Origin: Amycolatopsis nivea
GTDB taxonomy: Bacteria; Actinomycetota; Actinomycetes; Mycobacteriales; Pseudonocardiaceae
Assembly (NCBI RefSeq): GCF_004522235.1
Contig: NZ_SDLT01000021.1
Span: forward strand, 1 to 64,000
DNA length: 64,000 nt
Direction of reading: 5' to 3'
Shown here one piece after another: positions 24,809-34,161 of the stretch. The position numbers were made by a program, and so were the translations under genes. The notes under the pieces are model-generated. The model had not been told where the DNA came from, made no database searches, and saw only the letters and a program-made list of their open reading frames with translations. The stretch's first letter is position 1. Each line of letters begins with the position of its first letter.

Positions 24809-25957
24809 GTGAAGGTGACCGGATACGCGTATCCGTGGGACGTGCTCGGCGACACCGCGTTCGCCGAGCGGGTGCAGGACCTCGGCGTGGACGAGGTCGC
24901 GGTGGCCCTGGCCTACCACAGCGCGCGCGCCGCGACGCCGTGGTCGGCCGAGCGCACCTCGGTGGTCGCGCGCACCGCCGCGCTCTACCGCCCGGTGCGC
25001 GCGGAAGCCTGGTCGGGCCGGGATCTCGTCCCCGCCGCGCCGGACTGGGTCTCGTCCGAGGACAGCGGCGGCGACGCGGTCCGGCGGCTCAACGACGCCG
25101 GAATCCCGGCTGCCGCGTGGATCGTGCTTACGCACAACTCGCAGCTGGGCACGGAGTTTCCGCAGTACGCCGTGCGCAACTGCTTCGGCGAGACGTACCC
25201 GTGGGCGCTGTGCCCCGCGCAGCCCGCGGTACGCGAGTACGCCGCGACGTTGACTGCGGAATCCGTTGCGGGACTGAAGCTTTCGTCGGTGCTGCTGGAA
25301 GCGTGCGGCCCGCTCGGCGGCGTGCACCAGCATCAGCACGAGAAGACCGACGGCGTGTGGGCTCCGGCTACCGCGCGGCTGTTGTCGATCTGCTGCTGCG
25401 ATGCTTGTGCGGAGGGCTGGACCGGTCTCGACCCGTCCGACGTCCGCGAGACTCTGCGGGCCGAGGTGCAGCGGCTGATCGCTACGGCGGATTTGTCGGT
25501 GGTCGAGGATAGACTTGCGGGTGAGTTGAAGGAAAAGCTGCTTTCCGGTCGGCAGCAAGCGACCGATGCGTTGCGCGCTGCGGTCTTGGCGGTGTTGGAG
25601 CCGGGCACGCGGATCGTGCTGCACGGCGCGCTCGACCCGTGGGTCACCGGCGCACTGCCCGGCCTGACCCCGACGGCCGCCGACGACGCCGAGACGGTCG
25701 TGCTGCAGAACTGGGCACCGGGTCAAGCGAGCGTCGACGCGGTCGCGGCCGCACGGCGAGCGCTGCCGGACCGAGTCGCGATCGGCAGCTACATCACGGC
25801 GGTCGCGGCTAGTGCGGTGCCGGACATCGCGGCGTACGTGGGCGAGTTGGCTAAGGCGGGAGCTGCGGAATTGCACCTGTACCACTTGGGTCTTGCCGGT
25901 CCGGCGCGGTGGCCGGATCTGCATGCCGCTACTGGTGCCGCGCACTCGGTGTCTTGA
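24809..25957 (+). CDS. Uncharacterised protein of the uronate cluster, possible TIM barrel
   Basis: A 382-residue soluble protein I cannot assign. It has no signal peptide or membrane segment. Alternating strand/helix segments (VDEVAVALAYHS, AAWIVLTHN, KLSSVLLEACG, TRIVLHGAL, ELHLYHLG) suggest a (beta/alpha) barrel of the type seen in glycosidase-like or hydrolase-like proteins. A cysteine group ICCCDACAEGW near residue 195 and two HQH residues near 173 could bind a metal. GTG 24809 lies four bases after the gudD stop, so it belongs to the operon. An aldaro-lactonase or an oligouronide hydrolase would fill a gap in the pathway, but that is only suggested by position. Confidence 0.6.
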   Translation: MKVTGYAYPWDVLGDTAFAERVQDLGVDEVAVALAYHSARAATPWSAERTSVVARTAALYRPVRAEAWSGRDLVPAAPDWVSSEDSGGDAVRRLNDAGIPAAAWIVLTHNSQLGTEFPQYAVRNCFGETYPWALCPAQPAVREYAATLTAESVAGLKLSSVLLEACGPLGGVHQHQHEKTDGVWAPATARLLSICCCDACAEGWTGLDPSDVRETLRAEVQRLIATADLSVVEDRLAGELKEKLLSGRQQATDALRAAVLAVLEPGTRIVLHGALDPWVTGALPGLTPTAADDAETVVLQNWAPGQASVDAVAAARRALPDRVAIGSYITAVAASAVPDIAAYVGELAKAGAAELHLYHLGLAGPARWPDLHAATGAAHSVS

Positions 25958-25981
25958 CGGTTTGTTTGATGAGGAGATGCG

Positions 25982-26101
25982 TTGAGTCGTGAAGCTTCCG
26001 CGCCAGAGCGGGAACGCGAGTTGGCCGCGGCAGCCGCCCGGCGGTTCGCCGAGAGCGCTGCGGCTGACCGGGCCGAGTGGTGCACCGCCCCGCCGTCCTG
26101 A
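25982..26101 (+). pseudogene. Repeat unit 1: 39-codon start fragment of aldehyde dehydrogenase
   Basis: This is the unit most like the intact gene: LSREASAPER, then ARRFAESAAADRAEW where the dehydrogenase has ARPFAESTPADRARW. It is preceded by GAGGAG. It then diverges and stops at 26099-26101. It may be the oldest copy, or a remnant of an ancestral full gene. Confidence 0.6.
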
Positions 26102-26123
26102 ACCTGTTTGACGAGGAGGTCCG

Positions 26124-26243
26124 TTGAGCCGCAAAGTTTCCGCTCCGGCGCGGGAACCCGTGGTGGCCGCTGCAGTCCGGCGGTTCGTCGGTCGTGTCTC
26201 GGTTGGCTGGGCTGGCGCGCATCTGGTGCCTGAATCTGTTTGA
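26124..26243 (+). pseudogene. Repeat unit 2: 39-codon start fragment
   Basis: It begins LSRKVSAPAREPVVAAAV and ends GAHLVPESV, with the stop inside the TGTTTGA that opens the next unit. The first codons resemble unit 5 (both have CGCAAAGTTT), while its tail matches unit 3, a mosaic that suggests gene conversion between copies. Confidence 0.6.
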
Positions 26244-26255
26244 CGAGGAGGTCCG

Positions 26256-26375
26256 TTGAGCCGCGAAGCCTCCGGCCCGGCGCGGGAACCCGTGGTGGCC
26301 GCTGCAGTCCGGCGGTTCGTCGGTCGTGTCTCGGTTGGCTGGGCTGGCGCGCATCTGGTGCCTGAATCTGTTTGA
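26256..26375 (+). pseudogene. Repeat unit 3: 39-codon start fragment
   Basis: It begins LSREASGPAREPVVAAAV. The first ~90 bases are identical to unit 4, and the tail is identical to unit 2. Such identity implies recent duplication or conversion. Confidence 0.6.
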
Positions 26376-26387
26376 CGAGGAGGTCCG

Positions 26388-26498
26388 TTGAGCCGCGAAG
26401 CCTCCGGCCCGGCGCGGGAACCCGTGGTGGCCGCTGCAGTCCGGCGGTTCGTCGGTCGTGCCCCGGCTGATCGAGCCGCAGCGCGCCTGACGTCCTGA
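26388..26498 (+). pseudogene. Repeat unit 4: 36-codon start fragment
   Basis: The same head as unit 3, but the tail reads APADRAAARLTS, closer to the PADRARW of the intact enzyme, before a TGA four bases ahead of the next TGTTTGA. Confidence 0.6.
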
Positions 26499-26520
26499 AC
26501 CTGTTTGACGAGGAGGTCCG

Positions 26521-26631
26521 TTGAACCGCAAAGTTTTCGCTCCGGCGCGGGAACCCGTGGTGGCCGCTGCAGTCCGGCGGTTCGTCGGTCGTGCCCCGGC
26601 TGATCGAGCCGCAGCGCGCCTGACGTCCTGA
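26521..26631 (+). pseudogene. Repeat unit 5: 36-codon start fragment
   Basis: The start reads LNRKVFAPAREP, and the tail equals unit 4 (APADRAAARLTS). The ribosome binding site GAGGAGGT is unchanged. Confidence 0.6.
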
Positions 26632-26653
26632 ACCTGTTTGACGAGGAGGTCCG

Positions 26654-26764
26654 TTGAGCCGTGAAGCTTCCGCCCCGGCACGGGAACCCGCGTTGGCCGC
26701 CGAAGCCCGGCGGTTCAGCGATCGTGTCCCGGCCAATCGAGCCGCAGCGCACTTGACGTCCTGA
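26654..26764 (+). pseudogene. Repeat unit 6: 36-codon start fragment
   Basis: It reads LSREASAPAREPALAAEARRF and ends NRAAAHLTS. It is the unit next to the intact gene and is partly intermediate between units 4-5 and the gene. The stop at 26762-26764 is followed by the ribosome binding site of the dehydrogenase. Confidence 0.6.
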
Positions 26765-26786
26765 ACCTGTTTGACGAGGAGATCCA

Positions 26787-28241
26787 TTGAGCCGCGAAAC
26801 TTCCGCCCCGGAACTGGAAAGCGTGCTGGCCGCCGCGGCCGCTGCCGCCCGGCCGTTCGCCGAGAGCACCCCGGCCGACCGGGCCCGGTGGCTGGCCGCA
26901 GCCGCGGACGCGCTCGACGCTGCCGCCGAAGAGCTGATTCCGCTGGCGCACCAGGAAACCCGCCTGCCGGCCGCGCCGCGGTTGAAGGGCGAGCTCGCGC
27001 GCACCACGTTCCAGCTGCGGCTGTTCGGCGAAGTGCTGCGGGACGGCGAATTCCTGGGCGCGACCGTCGACCACGCTGACCCGGCCTGGCCGATGGGCGC
27101 CCGGCCGGACCTGCGCCGGGTGCTTGTGCCGATCGGCCCGGTGCTGGTGTTCGCCGCGAGCAACTTCCCGTTCGCGTTCAGCGTCGCGGGCGGCGACACC
27201 GCTTCGGCGCTGGCCGCGGGGTGCCCGGTGGTGCTCAAAGCCCACCCGGGCCACGAAGAACTCTCGACGCGGACCGGCGAGATCGTCGCCCAGGCGTTGA
27301 CCGCCGCCGGTGCGCCGGAGGGTGCCTTCGCGGTGATCCACGGCGTCGAACAGGGCGTCACGGCGCTCAAGGACCCGCGGATTTCCGCCGCCGCGTTCAC
27401 CGGTTCCGTGCCGGGCGGGCGCGCGCTGTTCGACATCGCGGTCTCGCGGCCGACGCCGATTCCGTTCTACGGCGAGCTGGGCAGCGTCAACCCGGTCGTC
27501 GTCACGCCGGGTGCGGTCGCCGCGCGCGGCGAAGCGGTGGCGAAGGGCTACGCCGGGTCGTTCAGCCTCGGCGCGGGACAGTTCTGCACCAAGCCTGGCC
27601 TGCTCTTCCTGCCCGAGGGCCACGGATTGGACGACTCTCTCCGCGAGGCGGTCAGCGCGGTGGCTCAGCAGGAAATGCTGAACGACCGCATCGCGGCCGG
27701 GTTCGCGCAGAAGCTGGCGGACCTGCGTGCGGTGTCCGGCGTCGAATCGGTTGTGGAAGGCGCGCAGGACGGCGACGCGTTCACCCCGTCGCTCCTGGCC
27801 ACCACGGCGAAGGAGTTCCTGGCGGGCGGCGAGGCGGTCCGCGAGGAGCACTTCGGCCCGGCGTCGCTGATCGTCACCTACTCCGACCAAGCCGAACTGA
27901 TCGATGTGCTGGACAGCCTCGAACCCGGCCTCACCGCGACGGTCCAGGGCGAGGACGGCGACGCCGATTTCGTGCGTCCGCTGCTGCCGTCCCTGACCCG
28001 CCTGGCCGGACGGCTGCTGTGGAACGACTGGCCGACCGGCGTCACGGTCAGCTGGGCCCAGCAGCACGGCGGCCCGTACCCGGCGACGACCGCGCCGACC
28101 ACGACGTCGGTCGGCACCGCCGCGATCGAACGCTTCCTGCGCCCGGTGGCCTGGCAGAGCTTCCCGGACGCGCTGCTGCCGGAAGCCCTTCAGGAAGCGA
28201 ACCCGTGGCAGCTGCCGCGCCGTGTCGACGGAGCGCGCTGA
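26787..28241 (+). CDS. 2,5-dioxovalerate (alpha-ketoglutarate semialdehyde) dehydrogenase
   Basis: A 484-residue aldehyde dehydrogenase that would oxidise 2,5-dioxovalerate to 2-oxoglutarate with NAD(P)+, the last step of the aldarate pathway. It has the catalytic cysteine in GQFCTKPG (about 266), the general base in ELGSVNP (about 231) and the cofactor-loop motif FTGSVPGG. These match the NADP-dependent dioxovalerate branch better than generic ALDHs. It starts with TTG 26787 behind GAGGAG. The same TTG context is copied six times upstream, which supports this start. Codon use is ordinary for the window. Confidence 0.88.
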   Translation: MSRETSAPELESVLAAAAAAARPFAESTPADRARWLAAAADALDAAAEELIPLAHQETRLPAAPRLKGELARTTFQLRLFGEVLRDGEFLGATVDHADPAWPMGARPDLRRVLVPIGPVLVFAASNFPFAFSVAGGDTASALAAGCPVVLKAHPGHEELSTRTGEIVAQALTAAGAPEGAFAVIHGVEQGVTALKDPRISAAAFTGSVPGGRALFDIAVSRPTPIPFYGELGSVNPVVVTPGAVAARGEAVAKGYAGSFSLGAGQFCTKPGLLFLPEGHGLDDSLREAVSAVAQQEMLNDRIAAGFAQKLADLRAVSGVESVVEGAQDGDAFTPSLLATTAKEFLAGGEAVREEHFGPASLIVTYSDQAELIDVLDSLEPGLTATVQGEDGDADFVRPLLPSLTRLAGRLLWNDWPTGVTVSWAQQHGGPYPATTAPTTTSVGTAAIERFLRPVAWQSFPDALLPEALQEANPWQLPRRVDGAR

Positions 28242-28319
28242 GCAGACCCCCTCGTGCGCGGCGACCCCGGTTCCAGCCGGGATCGCCACGCACAACCAAC
28301 CCCACTGGGAGGCACCGTC

Positions 28320-30638
28320 ATGCCCGTGAACCGCAGAACCGCACTGCGTGGCGGTGCCATCGCCGCCGCGTCGGCCGCGCTCGTCGCCACTGCGCGCCCG
28401 GCCTTCGCCGCACCTGCCGCGGATCCGCTGAAGAAGATCGTGGCCGGCTACCGCGAGCTGCAGACGGGCATCAACCGCCCGTCACCGGAACGCACGGCCG
28501 CGCTCAAGAACCTCGGCCGGGTCGCGAAGTCTTACTACGACAGCATGTCGGTGTCCGGGAACGGTCCACTGTGGACCGACCTGCCGCTCGGTCCCGGCAG
28601 CGACTACACGACGTCGATGTACGCCCGGCTGCGCGCGATCGCCGTCGACTGGGGGACGCCGGGCAGCACGCTGTCCGGCGATCCGAAGGTGCTCGACGGG
28701 ATCAAGAAGGCGCTGGAACTGATCTACGCCAGCCAGTACAACCCGCAGGTCGGCGAGATCGGCAACTGGTACACCTACGAGATCGGCGTCCCGTACTACC
28801 TGCTGCACACCCTCGTCACGGTCGCCGACCAGCTGACCGCCGACGAGCTGGCGCGGTATGTCAGCCCGGTCAAGCGGTTCGTCGGGAACCCGAATCTGCG
28901 CGCGAACAACCCGAAGATCGTCGAAACCGGCGCGAACCGAGCGGACAAGGCGCTCATCTCCATCGTTTCCGGCGCGCTGATCGGCGACACCGCGTGGATC
29001 CGCACCGGCATCGACGCGATCACCGACGTCGCCGGCGGGGGAGCGGCCAGCGTCCTGGCGAAGCTGGACCGCGCGGCGGGCGACGGTTTCCACGCCGACG
29101 GCTCGTTCATCCAGCACGACACTATCCCGTACCCCGGCCACTACGGCATCGTCCTGCTGACTGCGCTCGCCGGGACGATCCACGTCACCGAAGGCACCGA
29201 CTACGCGCTGCCGGACGAGCTGAAGCAGAAGGTGTACGCGCTGGTCGGCGACACGTTCGCGCCGTTCGTGTACGCGGGCGCGCTGATGGAGCCGGTGCGC
29301 GGGCGGATGCTGTCGCGGCAGGGCGAAACCGCGCACGACATCGGACATCAGCTGACCGTCGCGACTTTGGTCCTCGCACGGTCGGCGACCGGCCCCGTGC
29401 AGTCTGAGCTTTCCGGGCTCGCCGCCAAGTGGATCAAGGAAGGCACGTACGCGCCGTTCCTGGAAATCCCCGATCCCGAACGGTTCGCGCCCGGCCCGGA
29501 CCTCGTCGCGACGCCGGGCATCGAGTTCGCCCAGGAGATGCTCGCCGGACGCGTGCGGCCCGCACCGATCGTCGCGACGCACCGGATCTTCGGGCAGCAG
29601 GACCGGATGGTGCACGTGACCGAGGGCTGGTCCGCGTCGCTCGGCGTCGGCTCCACGCGGATCTCTCGCTACGAGTCGATCAACGGGATGAACCTGCACG
29701 GCTGGCACGTCGGCGACGGGGTGCTGTATCTGTTCCTTCCCAACTCGAAAGGCCACTACTCGGACGCCTATTGGCCGACTGTCGATCCGGCACTGCTGCC
29801 TGGCACGACGGCGAAGGCCGGGCCGCCGGGGCCGCTGGCAGCGACGCCGTTGACGACGAAAGCGCACGTCGGCGGCGTGCGCTGGGACGCCCGGCACGGC
29901 GCGTACGCGATGGATTTCGTCTCCGAAGACGGTTCGCTGACCGCGAAGAAGTCGTGGTTCTTCACTCCGGCGGGCGTCGTCTGCCTCGGCGCGGGGATCA
30001 CCGACACGTCCGGGCAGGCGGTCCGGACGACGATCGAAAACCGCAACCTCGGCGAGAACGGACGCGGCACGCTGCTGGCCGACGCGCGCGCGGTCGGCGA
30101 TTCGAGCACGCTGCACCGGCCGCGCTGGCTGCACCTCGACCAGGTCGGCGGGTATGTCCTGCTCGACAACGCCGAGGTCACCGCCCTGCGCGAAGACCGG
30201 ACCGGCGCGTGGCGCGACGTCGACACCGGTGCCAACACGAAGGGCACCACGACACCGAACACGCGGCGGTACCAGAAGCTGGTGATCGAGCACGGCGCGA
30301 AGCCGGTGGACGCGAAGTACGCGTACGCGGTTCTGCCGGGCGCATCGGTGGTGGGGACGGTCGCGTCGGTGCTCGCGTGGCGCGTGCGGGCCAATACGCC
30401 CGCTGTCCAGGCTTTGCGGCTGTGGGATAACACACTGCTCGCAAACTTCTACAGTGCGGGTACGGTAGACGAAGTATCCGTTTCAGGACCGGCTTCGGTA
30501 GCGCTCGGCCGGAACAGCATCGCTGTTTCCGACCCGACGCAGCTGCAGGACAGCGTTCGCGTGACGGTGCGGCGGCGCACGGTGGAAGTTCCGCTCAAGG
30601 ACACCTTCGGCGCCACCAAGGTGGTTTCCCTGCGGTGA
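28320..30638 (+). CDS. Tat-exported polysaccharide lyase family 8 (hyaluronate/chondroitin/xanthan lyase type)
   Basis: A 772-residue exported lyase. Residues 1-33 form a twin-arginine signal (NRRTALRGG...AFAAPA). The N-terminal half is the alpha/alpha toroid of PL8, with catalytic positions visible: Asn in NWYTYEIG (about 149), His in QHDTIPY (about 265), Tyr in PGHYG (about 273) and Arg in RGRMLSR (about 328). The C-terminal half is the beta-sandwich part. PL8 enzymes cleave uronic-acid polysaccharides by beta-elimination, which suits the uronate genes upstream. ATG 28320 follows GGGAGG, 78 bases after the dehydrogenase. The exact polymer cannot be determined. Confidence 0.9.
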   Translation: MPVNRRTALRGGAIAAASAALVATARPAFAAPAADPLKKIVAGYRELQTGINRPSPERTAALKNLGRVAKSYYDSMSVSGNGPLWTDLPLGPGSDYTTSMYARLRAIAVDWGTPGSTLSGDPKVLDGIKKALELIYASQYNPQVGEIGNWYTYEIGVPYYLLHTLVTVADQLTADELARYVSPVKRFVGNPNLRANNPKIVETGANRADKALISIVSGALIGDTAWIRTGIDAITDVAGGGAASVLAKLDRAAGDGFHADGSFIQHDTIPYPGHYGIVLLTALAGTIHVTEGTDYALPDELKQKVYALVGDTFAPFVYAGALMEPVRGRMLSRQGETAHDIGHQLTVATLVLARSATGPVQSELSGLAAKWIKEGTYAPFLEIPDPERFAPGPDLVATPGIEFAQEMLAGRVRPAPIVATHRIFGQQDRMVHVTEGWSASLGVGSTRISRYESINGMNLHGWHVGDGVLYLFLPNSKGHYSDAYWPTVDPALLPGTTAKAGPPGPLAATPLTTKAHVGGVRWDARHGAYAMDFVSEDGSLTAKKSWFFTPAGVVCLGAGITDTSGQAVRTTIENRNLGENGRGTLLADARAVGDSSTLHRPRWLHLDQVGGYVLLDNAEVTALREDRTGAWRDVDTGANTKGTTTPNTRRYQKLVIEHGAKPVDAKYAYAVLPGASVVGTVASVLAWRVRANTPAVQALRLWDNTLLANFYSAGTVDEVSVSGPASVALGRNSIAVSDPTQLQDSVRVTVRRRTVEVPLKDTFGATKVVSLR

Positions 30639-30648
30639 ACCCGGTTTT

Positions 30649-30687
30649 CCCCGCCGGGCCGGTGGTTCCCGGCCTGGCCCGGCGGGG
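30649..30687 (+). terminator. Hairpin terminator after the polysaccharide lyase gene
   Basis: CCCCGCCGGGCC (30649-30660) and GGCCCGGCGGGG (30676-30687) are perfect 12-base arms around a 15-base loop, starting ten bases past the stop codon. Confidence 0.75.
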
Positions 30688-30747
30688 CCCCACTTGATCC
30701 GGCCCCGGCCGTAGAGTGGGCGGAGTCGCTTCTCGCGGGGAGGAATC

Positions 30748-32217
<1,470 letters not shown>

Positions 32218-32283
32218 TCTGGTGGGCTGTGCTCGATCGTTTGTGATTGGTCAGCGGGTGTGCTTTTTGAAGCTCGCCGAAAA

Positions 32284-32335
32284 GGAACCCAGGCTGCTGA
32301 ACTCGACAGGTCGAGGGTTCGGCAGCCTGGGTTCC
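32284..32335. terminator. Bidirectional hairpin between convergent genes
   Basis: GGAACCCAGGCTGC (32284-32297) is inverted as GCAGCCTGGGTTCC (32322-32335), and the stem continues inward with a few mismatches to TCGA/TCGA. It lies between the stops of the monooxygenase (32217) and the leftward DinB-like gene (32351) and can serve both. Confidence 0.75.
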
Positions 32336-32350
32336 GGGAGTTCGACGCGC

Positions 32351-33094
32351 TCACGCCGCTGAGTGAGCCAGCCAGTGGTCGGCCAGGCCGTGGTCGCCAG
32401 TGATCGTGATCCGTTCGGCTGACACGCGTCGGGTGAGCGCCAGCAGGAGGTCTTCGACGGGGCCCGCCAGTGTCACGTCCGCAGCGTCCGTCGCGCGCGT
32501 CCACCGGACGCCGTCGGGAGTGCGGGTGATCAGCCAGCCCGCGCCGTCGCCAGGTCGGAGCTGGAGCGTCTGACCGGTGCCGCGCAGGGCCGAGAAACCC
32601 GGTCTCAGGGTCGCCATGACCGGATGGGACAGCATTTCCAGCCACTCGCTGATCGCGTCGGCCGCGAGGTCTGGTGCCACTGCGAACGCGGTCCCGGTGG
32701 CGAAGGCCGCGTCCGCGTGGTGCACCGTCGTGTCGTGGAGCATGCGGCGCAGCCAGAACGTCGCCGGTCGCGGGCCGAAGTAGGTCCACACTGGACGGTC
32801 GGAGGCGGCGACCACCGCCTCGGCGAGGTCCGCGGCGCCCGCTTGGAGCCAGGCCGACCATTCGCCGGGTGCGCCTGGGTCCGCCTCGAACGGGTCGGGA
32901 ACTGGAGCCGGGCCGGACCGGATGAGGTCCGCCGCCCAGCGATGGGCCTGTCCGACGTGACCGGCCAGTATCCGCAGCGGCCACTCCGGGCAGGTGGACA
33001 CCGGAGCCTCCGGATCCGCGCCGGCGACTGCCTTCGCGAATCCCTCCGTGTGTTGGTGCAATCCCTGGACAAGTCGTGCGGTGTCGAGATCCAT
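32351..33094 (-). CDS. Maleylpyruvate isomerase-family (MDMPI/DinB-like) protein
   Basis: A 247-residue protein of the mycothiol-dependent maleylpyruvate isomerase/DinB helical-bundle family. The N-terminal domain carries the typical CPEWPLRILAGHVGQAHRW and LHDTTVHHADA stretches, whose histidines bind a divalent metal. The C-terminal domain is the small SCP2-like part. Many members are thiol transferases or isomerases whose substrates are unknown, and this one is not near a gentisate pathway. ATG 33094 starts the conserved domain; an in-frame start at 33154 would cross the operator region. It is divergent from a MerR regulator and probably its target. Confidence 0.72.
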   Translation of the reverse strand: MDLDTARLVQGLHQHTEGFAKAVAGADPEAPVSTCPEWPLRILAGHVGQAHRWAADLIRSGPAPVPDPFEADPGAPGEWSAWLQAGAADLAEAVVAASDRPVWTYFGPRPATFWLRRMLHDTTVHHADAAFATGTAFAVAPDLAADAISEWLEMLSHPVMATLRPGFSALRGTGQTLQLRPGDGAGWLITRTPDGVRWTRATDAADVTLAGPVEDLLLALTRRVSAERITITGDHGLADHWLAHSAA

Positions 33095-33106
33095 GGCCGT
33101 ACCGTA

Positions 33107-33131
33107 GGAACTCCACCCGGCTGGAGGTTCC
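33107..33131. promoter_or_regulatory. Candidate MerR operator in the divergent promoter
   Basis: CTCCA (33111-33115) and TGGAG (33122-33126) are inverted around six bases, flanked by GGAAC (33107-33111) and GTTCC (33127-33131). This imperfect dyad fills the 44-base gap between the MDMPI-like gene and the MerR gene, the expected place for a MerR-family site. Confidence 0.45.
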
Positions 33132-33138
33132 ATCGGAA

Positions 33139-34029
33139 GTGACCGGCGACACACTCGGGATCGGCGACCTGGCGCGGCGCACCGGCGTGCCCGTCCGCAC
33201 GATCCGCTTTTACTGCGACGAGGGACTGCTGACGCCCGTGCGCAGCGCCGGCGGACACCGCCGATTCGACCCGGCGGACGTCAACCGCCTCGTCCTGGTG
33301 CGGCGCTTGCGCGGACTCGGGCTGAGCTTGAAGTCGATCATGGACGTCCTCGCCGGAGAACGTTCCCTTTCCGACGCCGTGTCCGCAGAGCGCGCCGCAT
33401 TGGACCGCGAGCTGACGACGCTGGCCTGGCGATGCTCAGCCCTCCGCGCCGTCGAGGAGTCGCCGCCCGCCGACCGCGCCGCCCGGCTCGAGCTGCTGTC
33501 CGTCGCCACGGACGGCTTCGCCGCGCATGCGGCCCTGGTCCGCCTTTGGCACCCGATGGCCACCGGTGCCGTTCCGCCGGACACGGCAGACATGTTCCTC
33601 GCTGCGAGCGCGCCGCGGCCTCCCGAACTGCCGACGCCGGAGCAGGTCGTCGCCTACGCCGAGTTAGTGCTGCTCGCCGCCGATCGCGCGTTCGCCGCCC
33701 GGCTGCGGGCGAGCGCACTGGTCACTCATCTGGGCGCTCTCCACGAAGGCGTCGGCGAGGCCTGCGAACTGGCGGCCCCGCAGGTAGCGGCCGGATCCGA
33801 GCCGGAACCAGGACCGGCACTCGACCGGTTCGCCGCAGCCCACGCTGCCGCGTCCGGCACCCGCGACACCCCGGAGTTCCGCTGCACACTGCGACGGCGC
33901 ACCGCTGGCGATCGGCATCCGCAGGTGCGCCGCTATTGGCGTCTCGCGGGCGAGATCACTGGAGAAGCCGCGCCGGTCGGGGTCGCGCATACCTGGCTGC
34001 TTGACGCGCTGGACCGCTCGGCCGGCTGA
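33139..34029 (+). CDS. MerR-family transcriptional regulator
   Basis: A 296-residue regulator. The N-terminal winged helix of the MerR family is clear (LGIGDLARRTGVPVRTIRFYCDEGLL, then GHRRFDPADV; residues 6-55), followed by a dimerisation helix and an Ala-rich effector region of about 200 residues that resembles nothing specific to me. GTG 33139 fits the domain start. It faces the divergent MDMPI-like gene over a 44-base gap containing a dyad. Effector unknown. Confidence 0.85.
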   Translation: MTGDTLGIGDLARRTGVPVRTIRFYCDEGLLTPVRSAGGHRRFDPADVNRLVLVRRLRGLGLSLKSIMDVLAGERSLSDAVSAERAALDRELTTLAWRCSALRAVEESPPADRAARLELLSVATDGFAAHAALVRLWHPMATGAVPPDTADMFLAASAPRPPELPTPEQVVAYAELVLLAADRAFAARLRASALVTHLGALHEGVGEACELAAPQVAAGSEPEPGPALDRFAAAHAAASGTRDTPEFRCTLRRRTAGDRHPQVRRYWRLAGEITGEAAPVGVAHTWLLDALDRSAG

Positions 34030-34043
34030 GATTTCTCGAGCGG

Positions 34044-34072
34044 GAAACGTGTCGGCTCGCGCGACGCGTTTC
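34044..34072. terminator. Hairpin between convergent MerR and VWA genes
   Basis: GAAACGTGTCG (34044-34054) pairs with CGACGCGTTTC (34062-34072) with one wobble, around a seven-base loop, 14 bases after the MerR gene stop. The rest of 34030-34161 holds only a second weak stem. Confidence 0.55.
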
Positions 34073-34161
34073 GCTGGGCTGGACGGACCAGCGAGCGGGG
34101 GTTCGCTCCCTAGCCCGCGCTCGCCGAACCGTTCCCGGCGGAAGAGGCTAGGCGCGCCGGG

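Larger units (their letters stand above)
25963..26786 (+). repeat. Six tandem degenerate copies of the start region of the next gene
   Basis: Units begin with TGTTTGA at 25963, 26105, 26237, 26369, 26502 and 26635, and a seventh at 26768 is the start of the intact aldehyde dehydrogenase gene. Spacing is 142, 132, 132, 133, 133 and 133 bases. Each unit carries a ribosome binding site (GAGGAGGT or close), a TTG start and 36-39 codons similar to the first 37 codons of the dehydrogenase, then a TGA. Units 3 and 4 are identical over their first ~90 bases; units 2-3 and 4-6 differ in their last ~40. No promoter or other gene is apparent in the array. Confidence 0.9.

Noticed and set aside
25963..26786. 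CRISPR array or transposon ends
   Set aside because: The units are 132-142 bases with no short identical repeats and unique spacers, no cas genes are nearby, and the copies match the next gene's own start.
24674..27436. Very long open frames on the minus strand over 24.7-27.4 kb with a repeating PPRQTGSG-type motif
   Set aside because: They are the complement of the tandem array and of gudD and dehydrogenase codons. No ribosome binding site, and the repetition follows the DNA repeat, not a protein domain.
28254..28319. Earlier GTG start of the polysaccharide lyase at 28254
   Set aside because: It would put 22 residues before the twin-arginine signal and lacks a ribosome binding site. The ATG at 28320 has GGGAGG.
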